Shown: positions 4,793 to 13,283 of the stretch, piece after piece
Layout: every line of letters starts with the position of its first letter
How positions within the stretch are numbered: the first letter of the stretch is position 1
Virus record (IMG/VR): IMGVR_UViG_3300007734_000455
Coordinates: 1 to 21,064 of that record
Length of the DNA stretch: 21,064 bases
From: a virus
Strand: one strand, 5' to 3'
Translations under genes and position numbers: made by a program
Notes under the pieces: model-generated
What the model saw: only the letters and a program-made list of their open reading frames with translations
Database searches by the model: none
What the model was told of the DNA's origin: nothing

Positions 4793-5552
4793 CAAAGGCC
4801 TTACCCATAGCCACAAATGAGCCATCAACATTAAATGGAATCATCTCTACGCTTACATTGCCGCGCTTGATGTGGATGATCACCGCACCTGCCTGCCAAT
4901 TGGCGTAGCCTTTCGTATAAGCCATCTTTTTTAGGTCACAAGTATGACCACACTCAACCCCTACTAAAACCCTCTCTAATCGGCCATTAAAGGCTTCTGA
5001 GTGGCATGTATAGCCCAGCCTATGAGTATGCCCCGACACTACTGACCGCCCCCACCTGCGGCCTATGTTCAACGCGGTCTGACCGGAAATCTTAGATATA
5101 GCACCTTCATCCCCATGACATAGGACAAAGTTAGTGCCAGGTATCGGATATGGCTCTTTGGCGTAGTAAATGCCTAGATCATCAAATGACATAAATTTTG
5201 CATATTGCAACTCAGGCAATGCCATCAATCCAGGTATTCGGGATATGGCTTTGTATAGGCGGTCGGAATGATTTGATCTGCTAACTACATCTGTTTTTAG
5301 ATCATAAAGAATATCCTGGCAGGTTGTACGATCTTGGTCTAAGGTCTGTAAAAAAGATTCAGCCTTGCCATCTGCAAACCTAGAAATCGTATTAAAATCC
5401 ATTTCATCACCCACATTTAAAACTAGATCAAACTTAAAAGCCCTAACCAACTTCTTTAAATTGATTACGGCTTCTGTAAATTGAAATGGTACTTGTAGGT
5501 CACTGACCACAAGGTAGCGTGCGTTAAATGATTTATCGCGCTTAATCTTCAT
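4788..5552 (-). CDS. Metallophosphoesterase (calcineurin-like)
   Basis: A 254-residue phosphoesterase. Metal-site motifs in order: SDLQVP (Asp18; Gln20 in place of the usual His), VGDEMD (48-52), RSNHSDRL (Asn94-His95), CHGDEG (His146) and GHTHR (174-177). The Gln in motif I is common in the phage branch of this family. Substrate unknown: nucleotides, RNA ends or phospho-sugars are possible, the last because a sugar gene pair lies just upstream. Start ATG 5552 (MKIKRDKS) is chosen since the conserved fold begins soon after; in-frame ATGs at 5558, 5561 and 5591 cannot be excluded. Its stop codon overlaps a CRP-like site. Confidence 0.85.
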   Translation of the reverse strand: MKIKRDKSFNARYLVVSDLQVPFQFTEAVINLKKLVRAFKFDLVLNVGDEMDFNTISRFADGKAESFLQTLDQDRTTCQDILYDLKTDVVSRSNHSDRLYKAISRIPGLMALPELQYAKFMSFDDLGIYYAKEPYPIPGTNFVLCHGDEGAISKISGQTALNIGRRWGRSVVSGHTHRLGYTCHSEAFNGRLERVLVGVECGHTCDLKKMAYTKGYANWQAGAVIIHIKRGNVSVEMIPFNVDGSFVAMGKAFG

Positions 5553-5802
5553 CCTCATCATCTGTTGGATCAATTCGGGGAATGATCTCATGTGGTTTTG
5601 TCGGATTAACCCAATCAGGCATTGATGCACCCGGCTCTGTAATTAACCAAAATGCAACTTCACTACTAAAGCCTGCCGCTTTTGCGGCACGGTACATCTC
5701 ATTTAATGTTATGTAATGATTTTCTAATTTATTTAATGCATCAGCCTTACGCGGCGCACGCCTTCTGCGCTTTGTAGTTTTATTGGTTTTTTTAGTGGCC
5801 AT
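5542..5802 (-). CDS. Small conserved phage protein, unknown
   Basis: An 86-residue protein with a very basic head (KKTNKTTKRRRRAPRK), a helical middle LNEMYRAAKAAGFSSEVAFW, then LITEPGASMPDWV and an acidic close IIPRIDPTDDEDED. This helix / W-I-P / DPTDDE layout recurs in small proteins of actinophages, but I know no function for it. The charge split (basic start, acidic end) may suit binding to nucleic acid or a partner. Its end overlaps the start of the metallophosphoesterase. Confidence 0.65.
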   Translation of the reverse strand: MATKKTNKTTKRRRRAPRKADALNKLENHYITLNEMYRAAKAAGFSSEVAFWLITEPGASMPDWVNPTKPHEIIPRIDPTDDEDED

Positions 5803-5819
5803 AGTAAGCCAATTTTAGA

Positions 5820-6698
5820 TCATACAATGCCGCGAATGGCACGCTCAACGCCTTCTTCCAGGCTAATTTTTGGGGTGTAGTAATCGCTCATCATGGTGGG
5901 ATCACCGACCCGGTAGGCCACACCTGCCGGCTTGTCGGTTAGAACCTTAAAATTCTTCCTGTGTGTTTTTTCATGTCCCAGGGTTTTTAAGGCTATTGAT
6001 GCTAACTCTAAAAAGGTTGTAGGTCTGCCTGTACATAAATTAATAGTCTGATTGCAATCATTTCTAACCATAGTTATGACAGCATCAACAATATCATCAA
6101 TGTGTATAAAATCCCGGGTAGTAGTTGCCTTACCCCAAATATTAAATGGGTTGGCGTTCATTATGGCGCGTTCAATAATAGAAGGAAATGGATAATCTAA
6201 ATCTTGATCAGTGCCATATCCGCTAAATGGTCTAAGGGTCAATACCTTTGTGCCTTCTTCACGCAAGTAATTCATTAACATTTCGCCGGTTAGTTTTGAC
6301 CAACCATAAGTCATATCAGGCTTACCAATCTTATTGAAATTGATGTCCTTTTCTTTTAACTGGCGTTTTTTGTTTAGTGTTTGTAGTTCAACGGGATAAG
6401 CGGCTGATGATGAAAAATAAACAAGATAGGGTTGCTTAGTTCTCATTGCCCAGGATGCAAACTCAGCATCAATGGCTAGATCAACCGCTAAGGCTAACGG
6501 TTCATTCTCTATAAGCATCCGGCCACCGACCACTGCGGCCAAATGAATTACAAGATCATATTGCTTTTTTTCTAATTGAAAAAACTTACGACAATCAACA
6601 CCTTGTTTCAAATCTACTAAAGTTAAATTAGCGTGTGGTAGCGCACGCCTAAAGGCACGGCCAACAAAGCCATGTGATCCTGTAATTAAAATGTTCAT
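5820..6698 (-). CDS. NAD-dependent sugar-nucleotide epimerase/dehydratase
   Basis: A 292-residue extended SDR enzyme. NILITGSHGFVG carries GxxGxxG (residues 7-13) for NAD(P); VIHLAAVVGG follows strand 4; FSSSAAYP and the catalytic YGWSK (Tyr131, Lys135) are intact; LRPFSGYG and RDFIHIDDIVDAV are typical of UDP/GDP-sugar epimerases and GDP-fucose synthase relatives. Length is normal, so the enzyme looks functional. Joined to the glycosyltransferase by ATGA, it likely makes the sugar donor that the transferase uses. The exact sugar cannot be read from sequence. Confidence 0.88.
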   Translation of the reverse strand: MNILITGSHGFVGRAFRRALPHANLTLVDLKQGVDCRKFFQLEKKQYDLVIHLAAVVGGRMLIENEPLALAVDLAIDAEFASWAMRTKQPYLVYFSSSAAYPVELQTLNKKRQLKEKDINFNKIGKPDMTYGWSKLTGEMLMNYLREEGTKVLTLRPFSGYGTDQDLDYPFPSIIERAIMNANPFNIWGKATTTRDFIHIDDIVDAVITMVRNDCNQTINLCTGRPTTFLELASIALKTLGHEKTHRKNFKVLTDKPAGVAYRVGDPTMMSDYYTPKISLEEGVERAIRGIV

Positions 6699-7378
6699 CT
6701 AAGTTTATTAACTAAATCAACATACTCTTGTGATCTGATGTATTTCTGTAATGTTAATAAATCTTCTTCATACCATTTAGGTTGATTAACCCTGGCATAA
6801 CCTTCATCCATTTTGGCCTTGCCTGCTACTGGATGCAGATGTTCAATGATTACATCAGGTAAATACTTTAAGCATCCTAGATCAATACCTAATTGTTTAA
6901 CAAAGTTATCAAAAAATAAATGTATGCATCCTGGAAATGTCATACCCCTAAGTTGATTGACTACTTCACGGCTAGTTGCATAAGCGGTAGGCAAGTTTTC
7001 ACCTTGCAATAAATCATTACCGTAGGCAATACCAGCATCATGATTTAACGCTTGTATAAGTGCTTGATCCCACTTTTGGGTTCTAGGAAGGTGATCATCA
7101 CCCATGAAAACAAAATAGTCATATAGAGGAAACTTAGTAATATCCATAAGCAAAAGCGCACCGGTATTAAGAGAAGCGGCACAACCACCTGTTTTATTAT
7201 CTGCCGGCAACATTGTATAAGATTCATTTTTTGCATACTCATTCCACTTAGGATCATCATTATCTACAACAATATAAAGATCAGCATCAGCATTAGTATC
7301 AATAAAGGCTTTGGCCAGGCGATCTGCATTTTCAGGCCTACCCCTACTAGGTACAACCACACACATCTTCATGGCCAT
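6695..7378 (-). CDS. Glycosyltransferase, GT-A type (phage)
   Basis: A 227-residue protein with a GT-A nucleotide-sugar fold. It begins CVVVPSRGRPENADRLAKAF, has VVDNDDPKW (residues 37-45), AASLNTGALLLM and the metal-binding-like FMGDDHLPRT (Asp94-Asp95). A late His motif IIEHLHPVAGK (about 177-187) is typical of these phage enzymes. It would transfer a sugar to phage or host surface material, or to DNA or protein; the acceptor is unknown. Tandem ATGs at 7378, 7372 and 7366 are all possible starts with no clear ribosome binding site. It ends in ATGA overlap with the epimerase gene, so the two work as a unit. Confidence 0.8.
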   Translation of the reverse strand: MAMKMCVVVPSRGRPENADRLAKAFIDTNADADLYIVVDNDDPKWNEYAKNESYTMLPADNKTGGCAASLNTGALLLMDITKFPLYDYFVFMGDDHLPRTQKWDQALIQALNHDAGIAYGNDLLQGENLPTAYATSREVVNQLRGMTFPGCIHLFFDNFVKQLGIDLGCLKYLPDVIIEHLHPVAGKAKMDEGYARVNQPKWYEEDLLTLQKYIRSQEYVDLVNKLR

Positions 7379-7399
7379 AGGGTAGGGGATTAGGCTGAC

Positions 7400-7603
7400 T
7401 TAATTCCTTGAAATGAGTATTTGGTAAAGCGTGTCTAACTTTTCTTCTATACGCGCAACCCTGCCTTCTAGGTTATGGCGGCCATTATTATCAGGTTTTA
7501 ATTCACTTAAATAATGCTTTACCAGCCATCTAACAGTTGCTACAAGTGCGCCCAAAATGGTGACCGTTGATACTGCTAAGGCCGCCCAATCATTCACGCT
7601 CAT
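7400..7603 (-). CDS. Second small membrane protein of lysis block
   Basis: A 67-residue protein with one N-terminal membrane helix (WAALAVSTVTILGALVATVRWLV, about residues 6-28) and a C-terminal heptad-like coiled coil LEGRVARIEEKLDTLYQILI. It overlaps the holin stop in ATGA. It may be a holin, antiholin or spanin-like partner; membrane proteins of this form are frequent beside holins in actinophages. Orientation would place the coiled coil in the cytoplasm if the N-terminus is outside; this is not decided by the sequence. Confidence 0.65.
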   Translation of the reverse strand: MSVNDWAALAVSTVTILGALVATVRWLVKHYLSELKPDNNGRHNLEGRVARIEEKLDTLYQILISRN

Positions 7604-7794
7604 TTACTATTAATGCCAAATTTGTCATCCGCTTTATCAAAATAACGCGCAAGCGGCGCAACAATAGCACCGGCAAGAATCGCATATTCAGGTGACCATT
7701 CGGCAACCAAAGCCAATGCTGTTGTAACAGTAGCGGCGGCAACGCTTCTTAGATATGACTTTAGAATTTCTTTTTTCTTCTTATCTAATTTCAT
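7600..7794 (-). CDS. Holin (probable)
   Basis: A 64-residue protein with a very basic N-terminus (MKLDKKKKEILKSYLRS), a hydrophobic stretch AAATVTTALALVAEW, a turn at SPEY, a second hydrophobic stretch AILAGAIVAPLARYF and a polar tail DKADDKFG. This two-helix form, and the position directly after the endolysin with ATGA overlap, fit a phage holin that opens the cytoplasmic membrane at lysis. Confidence 0.8.
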   Translation of the reverse strand: MKLDKKKKEILKSYLRSVAAATVTTALALVAEWSPEYAILAGAIVAPLARYFDKADDKFGINSK

Positions 7795-8264
7795 TTTAAT
7801 CCTAACTGTTTTATTTTTTGTTCAACTTCATACCTGGTTAATGCTATTTCAAAATGCATTTCATCTTTACGCTTTTTGTAATTGCCACCCCAATTTAACC
7901 CATATTTAGTTATTAGTAGGTTAATTGTATTACGCTGATGCTTATTAAATGTATTTGACTTGCCCAAAGGATGTTTAATTGCATTTAAATCTATGGCTGT
8001 ACCGGATGAATGATTGCTTAAAACCCGATCTGATCCCCTGGTCATGCGGAAGGCATAACCCCAATCATCTAACTGGCCTTCATCAATTGGTTCAACTAAC
8101 TCATGAAATTCTTTGGCAAAATTAACAAGCAATGGCGCAACGGCTTTACAGCAAGCAAACTTTATTTTTGTGCCTGGCACATTAAAAGATTCAATGCCTA
8201 ACGCCTTGCGATCCTCACTAGCCGGCCACCCATTAGGGCTAGTGAGTTCTCTAATTTTCGCCAC
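7791..8264 (-). CDS. Endolysin, M15 peptidase (VanY/L-Ala-D-Glu type)
   Basis: A 157-residue single-domain peptidase that would cut peptide stems of peptidoglycan. The M15 zinc-site motifs are present: SNHSSGTAIDLN (His85, Asp92) and DEMHFEI (Glu135, His137), with WGGNY just before the second, as in M15_4 enzymes. No wall-binding domain and no signal peptide, so it needs the holin just downstream to reach the wall. The start is GTG at 8264 because a stop codon precedes it in frame; no good ribosome binding site is seen nearby. It ends in an ATGA overlap with the holin gene. Confidence 0.9.
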   Translation of the reverse strand: MAKIRELTSPNGWPASEDRKALGIESFNVPGTKIKFACCKAVAPLLVNFAKEFHELVEPIDEGQLDDWGYAFRMTRGSDRVLSNHSSGTAIDLNAIKHPLGKSNTFNKHQRNTINLLITKYGLNWGGNYKKRKDEMHFEIALTRYEVEQKIKQLGLK

Positions 8265-8289
8265 AATTTAAATGCACTATTCCCTAAGA

Positions 8290-8511
8290 TTATGCCAAAA
8301 GCAGTTTAGCCTCGGCTTCGGTTATACCAAGCCGTTCTAATAAAGCGGCTTTGGCTTGTGCTTTGGCTTCGGCTTCGGCTACACGCTTTGCTTGAATGGC
8401 TTGATAAATGGCTTCTGTTTCCTGATATTTATCAAATTCCTCTTTAGTCATTTCACGATCAATAATTTCATCAGTTTCTTGATTGTGTATTCTTATCATT
8501 GGTCTAGCCAT
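8290..8511 (-). CDS. Small conserved tail-associated protein
   Basis: A 73-residue helical protein: MARPMIRIHNQETDEIIDRE, then MTKEEFDKYQE, an Ala/Lys/Glu-rich helix AEAEAKAQAKAALLERLGIT and the end EAEAKLLLA. Proteins with this design (short strand, MTxEE helix, Ala-rich coiled helix, LGITEEEA end) are common directly after phage fibre genes. Their exact role is unknown; a fibre chaperone or accessory role is possible. It starts in TAATG overlapping the fibre stop, so the two are translationally coupled. Confidence 0.7.
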   Translation of the reverse strand: MARPMIRIHNQETDEIIDREMTKEEFDKYQETEAIYQAIQAKRVAEAEAKAQAKAALLERLGITEAEAKLLLA

Positions 8512-9512
8512 TATTTGACTCCATACATTAGTAATGTTCCAGCGGTGAATGTTCTTGCCAAATTAGTGGTGAAAGTAAAACTGTTTATGGCTGTTGTGGA
8601 GTTAATAAAGCCATTGTAATCAACATATCTGCCATTACTAGATGTTCCATTAAAACCAAATTGTGAAAGAAAATTTTTCCTTGCACTTGTATTGGCATAA
8701 TTTTGAATTTGTATGGTTAAGGTATTTGCTCCACCAGTAGCGGCTGGTTGTTCAACTGTGTCATCATAATTATTAAAAGCAACAGTATTTCTTTGACCAG
8801 CAACAATGTTGGTTAATGCAATTTGTTGCAAAGTATAAACGCTGCCAGAAATGTTAGTGCTCCATTGAAGGCTAGAATTTCCCCCTGAAAATTCCACTCC
8901 ATAAACAACAATATAAAGATGATTGTAACTAGATGAAATTGAAGAAATTGTTACAGATGTTCCAGAAAGAGCAGTGGTTGATAGTAAAGTCATCCCACCA
9001 CCGCTAGCAGGTGCCGCCCATTTTAATCCAGTAGCCTCCGCACTATCCGCTACGAGTGTGTGGCCGTTTGTGCCAACTGGCAATCGCGCATCACTGGTAC
9101 TAAATGTATAAAGATCACCTTTTGTAGTTAAAGGCGATACCGCGCCGGCTTGTACAAAATCAAAATAAATAGCCGCGCTTGCGCTTGTAAAATACAAAAC
9201 TCCACCATCATATTGCGGCACAATTAAACTACCGGCTGTATTTACAGTTGCAGTACCGGCAGTAATTGTAACTGCACCTGATCCCCAGTTTTGAATTGTG
9301 ACAGTATCGCCGGCAGAAAATAATCCAGTATTAACAGTAATTGTAGTTGCGCTTGTGCTATTAACAGATACAACCGTGCCGGCATCCGCCGCTACTAATG
9401 TGTAACTTGCAGTTTTAGCAGTAGCCGATCCACCAAGCATTGCGGTTTGTTGCAATGATGTCATTTGGGCGGCTGTAAGAACTTGCCCAACGCTAAATGT
9501 TTGTTTTGCCAT
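8511..9512 (-). CDS. Tail fibre / receptor-binding type protein
   Basis: A 333-residue protein rich in Thr, Ser, Gly, Val and Asn. The N-terminal part has MAKQTFSVGQVLTAAQM, then strands such as YTLVAADAGTVVSVNS. A central linker carries SPLTTKGDLYTFSTSDARLP and VGTNGHTLVADSAEATGLKW, a motif recurrent in phage fibre and head-fibre proteins. The C-terminal domain from about residue 173 is beta-rich (YNHLYIVVYGVEFSG) and would be the host-contacting part. It is the last large tail gene before lysis, the common position for a receptor-binding protein. AGGGAG upstream of the ATG. Host-binding function is inferred. Confidence 0.75.
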   Translation of the reverse strand: MAKQTFSVGQVLTAAQMTSLQQTAMLGGSATAKTASYTLVAADAGTVVSVNSTSATTITVNTGLFSAGDTVTIQNWGSGAVTITAGTATVNTAGSLIVPQYDGGVLYFTSASAAIYFDFVQAGAVSPLTTKGDLYTFSTSDARLPVGTNGHTLVADSAEATGLKWAAPASGGGMTLLSTTALSGTSVTISSISSSYNHLYIVVYGVEFSGGNSSLQWSTNISGSVYTLQQIALTNIVAGQRNTVAFNNYDDTVEQPAATGGANTLTIQIQNYANTSARKNFLSQFGFNGTSSNGRYVDYNGFINSTTAINSFTFTTNLARTFTAGTLLMYGVK

Positions 9513-9520
9513 TACACTCC

Positions 9521-10771
9521 CTAATAAGCCAAAGAATCTTCATCTAAAATTCCATCCACCGCCGAGTTTAGCAAAAATCCTGATGCAAAAGGTTGGGCGC
9601 ATGTAAATGTCACTTGAAAAGATTTAGGTGTTATCTGATAGGTCAGACCTGCAATAACGCTATCCGTGACCACATTGCCGGCTGGCAGGGTTTGAGTAAC
9701 TTCTATTGGGTCAAACATGTCCAAATTTAAAGCGGCTATGACCCTGCTAGGATCATCTTCACCATAGGCATCAACAGTTAATGAGTTTAACTGTATATCA
9801 ACGCCTTGTTCTTTTCGGGATGCAATAATCATTTGTGCTTGATTTAATGCATCTGCATCAGTTTGCATAATGCCGCCCCTTACCCGGCTATGCTGGAAAT
9901 AATCATCAATGCTTGTAGTATCGCTGGCAGTTTGCGGTGAGCCGCCTGTTCTTGTAATTGTGACTTTATTAATCATTTGATAATCAGAAATATCAAATTG
10001 CACTGCCTGGTAAGTTACATCACCCGATCCTGGCACATCACTAAAGGCTGTAACAGTGTCACCTGAAGCGGTTATGATGTCATTGCGAGATAAAAATTTG
10101 GCATATCCGCGTTCATCCATATAAAATGCACCCAAATCTGTACCTTCTACAACCTGGCAAGCGGCCAATAATGATCTTGATGACCCATCATCTGCCTGCA
10201 CTGTTGTGGTTGCCGTAGTTGATATATCACGCATACCACCTGGCCATTCACCGGCATCCAACAAACTTGATATTCTTTGTGCGGTAGTTTGTCCGGCTGT
10301 ACCACCGGTAACTGATGTGATAGTTGTAAGGTTTAGTAATTGGAAACCATCTACACAAGCCAAAGTTACATAGGCTGGATCAAATCCGGTAGGGCTTTGA
10401 TAATTCCATTCCTGGACATAAAAAGAACCTAAGTTATATGTGACACCTAAATATTCTGCCGTAAAACGAATCTTACGCATTGGTTTAATTTTGCCATATA
10501 AACTTGATGAAGTATTAGCCGGATTAAATTCACCTGATTCATCAACAAAAACTAAACGCGCCGTACCACCTGTAAAAGAATCTGATGATCTGTTAAATGC
10601 ACGGTTGATATAACATTGAGTTACATAAGGTGTTATATCTACAACATCTGCGGCAACAGTACCTAATACTGCCAAGTCTAAAGGTGTTGCCGGATCATCC
10701 AGCACTAAAGCGGGATCAAATGAAGCACCATTGCTAAAATCAATTTCTGCGCTAAATATTGCGGCTGGCAT
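9521..10771 (-). CDS. Minor tail protein (hub/baseplate type)
   Basis: A 416-residue protein directly after the tape measure. Visible elements: ITPYVTQCYINRAFNRSSDSF and GTARLVFVDESGEFNPAN, typical of actinophage minor tail proteins with a beta-sandwich start; IKPMRKIRFTAEYLG and LGSFYVQEWNYQSP; then ACVDGFQLLNL, AGEWPGGMRDI, FYMDERGYAKFLSRN and ITPKSFQVTFTCAQ. The pattern resembles the tail hub proteins that cap the tube and carry fibres. Joined by TAATG to the tape measure stop. The family level is sound; the precise hub role is inferred from position. Confidence 0.75.
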   Translation of the reverse strand: MPAAIFSAEIDFSNGASFDPALVLDDPATPLDLAVLGTVAADVVDITPYVTQCYINRAFNRSSDSFTGGTARLVFVDESGEFNPANTSSSLYGKIKPMRKIRFTAEYLGVTYNLGSFYVQEWNYQSPTGFDPAYVTLACVDGFQLLNLTTITSVTGGTAGQTTAQRISSLLDAGEWPGGMRDISTTATTTVQADDGSSRSLLAACQVVEGTDLGAFYMDERGYAKFLSRNDIITASGDTVTAFSDVPGSGDVTYQAVQFDISDYQMINKVTITRTGGSPQTASDTTSIDDYFQHSRVRGGIMQTDADALNQAQMIIASRKEQGVDIQLNSLTVDAYGEDDPSRVIAALNLDMFDPIEVTQTLPAGNVVTDSVIAGLTYQITPKSFQVTFTCAQPFASGFLLNSAVDGILDEDSLAY

Positions 10772-12639
10772 TATCTACCTAAATTAGTTAATTGAGTTAC
10801 TGCGCCTGCTCTATTTAAGTTATACAAAGCATCCTGTATTACTGTTTGCAATTGACCCTCTGATATAACTGAGCCTGCAACATTTACATTTACAGTAGTA
10901 CCAAATCCACTTATTTTGTCTAATGGAATTACCGCTTCAGTGCCGGCTTCTCCTATCATGGCTAAAGTAGGTGAATTAACAATTCCACCTTCTGCCATGC
11001 GTGGTATGTCCAAAAGACCTTGATAGTAAGCAATTGCCTGGGCTGAGTATCTACCGCTCATTGCCGCCATAGCCGGAGTTGCACCCTGTTGCCTTAATCT
11101 ATCTACAACTTCTTGACCAAATGCGCTAGGTGCTTGACCTGACAAAACTGCAAGTTGAACTCTTGGATCAGTATTGGTTGCAAACTGCTCTAACTGATAT
11201 TCCCTTGTTAAACCTATTGGTGTTGTAGGTTTAGATTCTTCTTGCTTTTTCTTTTTATTAACTTCATCCAATAAAGCCAACATTTTGCGTAATTCATCAT
11301 TACTTGCAAATAATGTTCTCAAATAAATTAATACTTCAGTAGTTGTAATGCCCCACTTTTTAGCCAGCATTTCTACTTCACCTGTTGTAATTTGACCATC
11401 TTCTATAACTTTTAAAATATCCGCATAGCGTTGCGCTTCATTAACTGCGGCGGCTGTACCGTCTGCAAGTTTTTGTAATATGCGTACGCGTGTTTCATCC
11501 TCAGCCGATAATTTTCTAGTCAAAGCGGCTTGTAGGTTTATTTGTTCAAGATCAAACATAGCCATTAATTTACGCTTTTTATCATCAATTGCGGCTTGTG
11601 CAGTTTTTTCTTTTGTGTTTAATTTTTCAGTTGCTAAAATTTTCTTTTGTATGTCGGCAATAATTTGATCAAATGTTAAAAGTTTTTTAGTATCTTTTAA
11701 TCTATCTTCTCTTTGATTAGCGGTTTGCTTTTCTGTACTTAATGCTTTGATGCCGGCTTTTTCTAAATTTTGCAAAGCACTAGTTTCGCCCACTAAACCT
11801 TGTAAGGCTACCTTTGCTAATTCAACATAAACGCCCAAACCTTTTTCTTTTGTGGTTGCGGCTATGCCTACAAAAATATTGCTAAATTGTCTTGCGGCAA
11901 CTTCTAAATCAGTACCTAAATTTTTAATTAATGGTTGGCCGCCTGAAATAATTGCAAAAGCGGTTAGCATGCCCTGGCCTAATGTTTCAGTTGCTTCTCC
12001 GGCACTGATCTTAAATGCTTTGACTTGCCCATCAAGCGTTAAGGTAGCCGCTTCTGCCGATCCGGTATATTTTTGTAATAATTGCATACTGCCGGCAAAA
12101 CCTAATGTTTTTGCTTGCGCGGCACTAATACCAATACCTAATGTGCCAATGGCTCTGTAATTACCAACGGCGGCTTTTGTGATGGCATCTATAACGGTGC
12201 TTAAATCTTTACCTGTACCAGCACTAGTATCTAATGCGATTCTTAACAAACCTTGTGATGCTTCAAGATCGCCGGTTTGTGCAATCAATTGTTGCAGTGC
12301 AGGTACTAATTGTTCCTCTGACACATTTGTGGCAGATTGTAATGATTGGATAAATGCATTTACTTCAGTAGCAAAACCACCGCGACCAATGCTATCCAAA
12401 GTTAATTTTAATGACTTATCTAAGCGTTCTTGTGCTAGTGCGGCATCAACAGCCTTTTTTGCAAAAATTGTTAGGCCAGCCGCCGCCGCTACGCCACCGG
12501 CTTTTGCAAACGCTTTTAATCTAAATGATCCTGTTGCAACTACTTTGTCAAAACCCTTTAATTCTTTGGTTGCACGCTCTAAGCCTTTTTTGTCAAATTT
12601 GGTTAAGAAGTTAATAGCAACATATTGACTTAATGCCAT
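10771..12639 (-). CDS. Tape measure protein
   Basis: A 622-residue tape measure protein, which sets tail length and passes into the host during DNA delivery. It begins with FDKKGLERATKELKGFDKVV, has a hydrophobic stretch AGGVAAAAGLTIFAKKAVDAAL near residues 47-68, a long helical middle rich in Ala, Lys and Gln, and ends with the family-typical MAEGGIVNSPTLAMIGEAG and TEAVIPLDK. At roughly 0.15 nm per residue it predicts a tail near 93 nm, at the short end for siphoviruses. No lysozyme or peptidase motif was recognised inside it. AGGGG before the ATG; shares TAATG with the next gene. Confidence 0.93.
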   Translation of the reverse strand: MALSQYVAINFLTKFDKKGLERATKELKGFDKVVATGSFRLKAFAKAGGVAAAAGLTIFAKKAVDAALAQERLDKSLKLTLDSIGRGGFATEVNAFIQSLQSATNVSEEQLVPALQQLIAQTGDLEASQGLLRIALDTSAGTGKDLSTVIDAITKAAVGNYRAIGTLGIGISAAQAKTLGFAGSMQLLQKYTGSAEAATLTLDGQVKAFKISAGEATETLGQGMLTAFAIISGGQPLIKNLGTDLEVAARQFSNIFVGIAATTKEKGLGVYVELAKVALQGLVGETSALQNLEKAGIKALSTEKQTANQREDRLKDTKKLLTFDQIIADIQKKILATEKLNTKEKTAQAAIDDKKRKLMAMFDLEQINLQAALTRKLSAEDETRVRILQKLADGTAAAVNEAQRYADILKVIEDGQITTGEVEMLAKKWGITTTEVLIYLRTLFASNDELRKMLALLDEVNKKKKQEESKPTTPIGLTREYQLEQFATNTDPRVQLAVLSGQAPSAFGQEVVDRLRQQGATPAMAAMSGRYSAQAIAYYQGLLDIPRMAEGGIVNSPTLAMIGEAGTEAVIPLDKISGFGTTVNVNVAGSVISEGQLQTVIQDALYNLNRAGAVTQLTNLGR

Positions 12640-12641
12640 GA

Positions 12642-13283
12642 TTAACCCCTAAATTCTTTACCTAGATATTTTTTAAGCACACCGTATAGATTATCATTTA
12701 CCTGCCCACCTAATTGTTGTGATGCGCGGTAAATCAATCTTTTTTCCTTATATGCGCTAGAACTAGCCGTGCCATCTAATTTTCTAATAAAAGATTCACT
12801 AGCGTTTTTATTACGGCTTACGCGCCTTGTTCGGCTTCTTGATTTTGATGTACCAAAGCCAGCCAACTCATAAATTATACCCGGCACTGATTTGTTTATG
12901 ACGGCTAAGGCGGTTACTGAAAATGTTGTGCCTTTTACTCTTTGTACTTTTGTTTTAGCACTACTTAATTTGATGCCGGCAACCACTTCTGATTGTGACC
13001 ATTTCCAACGGCTTCTTTTATTCTCACCAATTGTTCTACCCCTATGAACATTGTCATAAGCCCATCCCCATGCGGGTGGATAAGAAGGTTCAACATCTCG
13101 CCAACCTGGAAATGGTGAATGTGGCACAAAACTTTGGGCTAGTTTTGCAACCGGCCTTACAGCCTTGTTTAATTCTCTTTTAAATTCTTTTTGTAGATCA
13201 GCATCCATTTTTTTCATTTTGTCCATTACAACATCTAAGTTCTCAACATAGATTGCCTTTAGTGATCTATCCGGCAGTATCAT
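12642..13283 (-). CDS. HK97 gp10-like tail/neck protein
   Basis: A 213-residue protein. The opening helix (LDVVMDKMKKMDADLQKEF) followed by ELNKAVRPVAKLAQSFVPHSPFPGW, strands with VVAGIKLSSAK and FSVTALAVINKSVPGIIYELAGFG resemble the gp10/minor-tail family that has a helix, a Pro-rich loop after VP and an E-x-G close. A strongly basic stretch (SKSRSRTRRVSRNK) follows. The position is unusual: it lies after the chaperone and before the tape measure instead of between connector and terminator. TAATG joins it to the frameshift product stop. Function by resemblance only. Confidence 0.6.
   Translation of the reverse strand: MILPDRSLKAIYVENLDVVMDKMKKMDADLQKEFKRELNKAVRPVAKLAQSFVPHSPFPGWRDVEPSYPPAWGWAYDNVHRGRTIGENKRSRWKWSQSEVVAGIKLSSAKTKVQRVKGTTFSVTALAVINKSVPGIIYELAGFGTSKSRSRTRRVSRNKNASESFIRKLDGTASSSAYKEKRLIYRASQQLGGQVNDNLYGVLKKYLGKEFRG

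Noticed and set aside
6734-6749. TGTGATCTGATGTATT, another TGTGATCT half site
   Set aside because: No right half and lies in coding sequence of the other glycosyltransferase; counted as background.
7045-7260. 71-codon minus-strand frame inside the glycosyltransferase gene
   Set aside because: Alternative frame of a gene with intact family motifs; content looks random hydrophobic.
11852-12160. 102-codon open frame on the plus strand
   Set aside because: Antisense to the tape measure gene, no motif, same shadow composition.
12179-12628. 149-codon open frame on the plus strand
   Set aside because: It lies wholly opposite the tape measure gene, has low-complexity Ala/Ser/Asn/Pro content typical of an antisense shadow, and no ribosome binding site or family motif.
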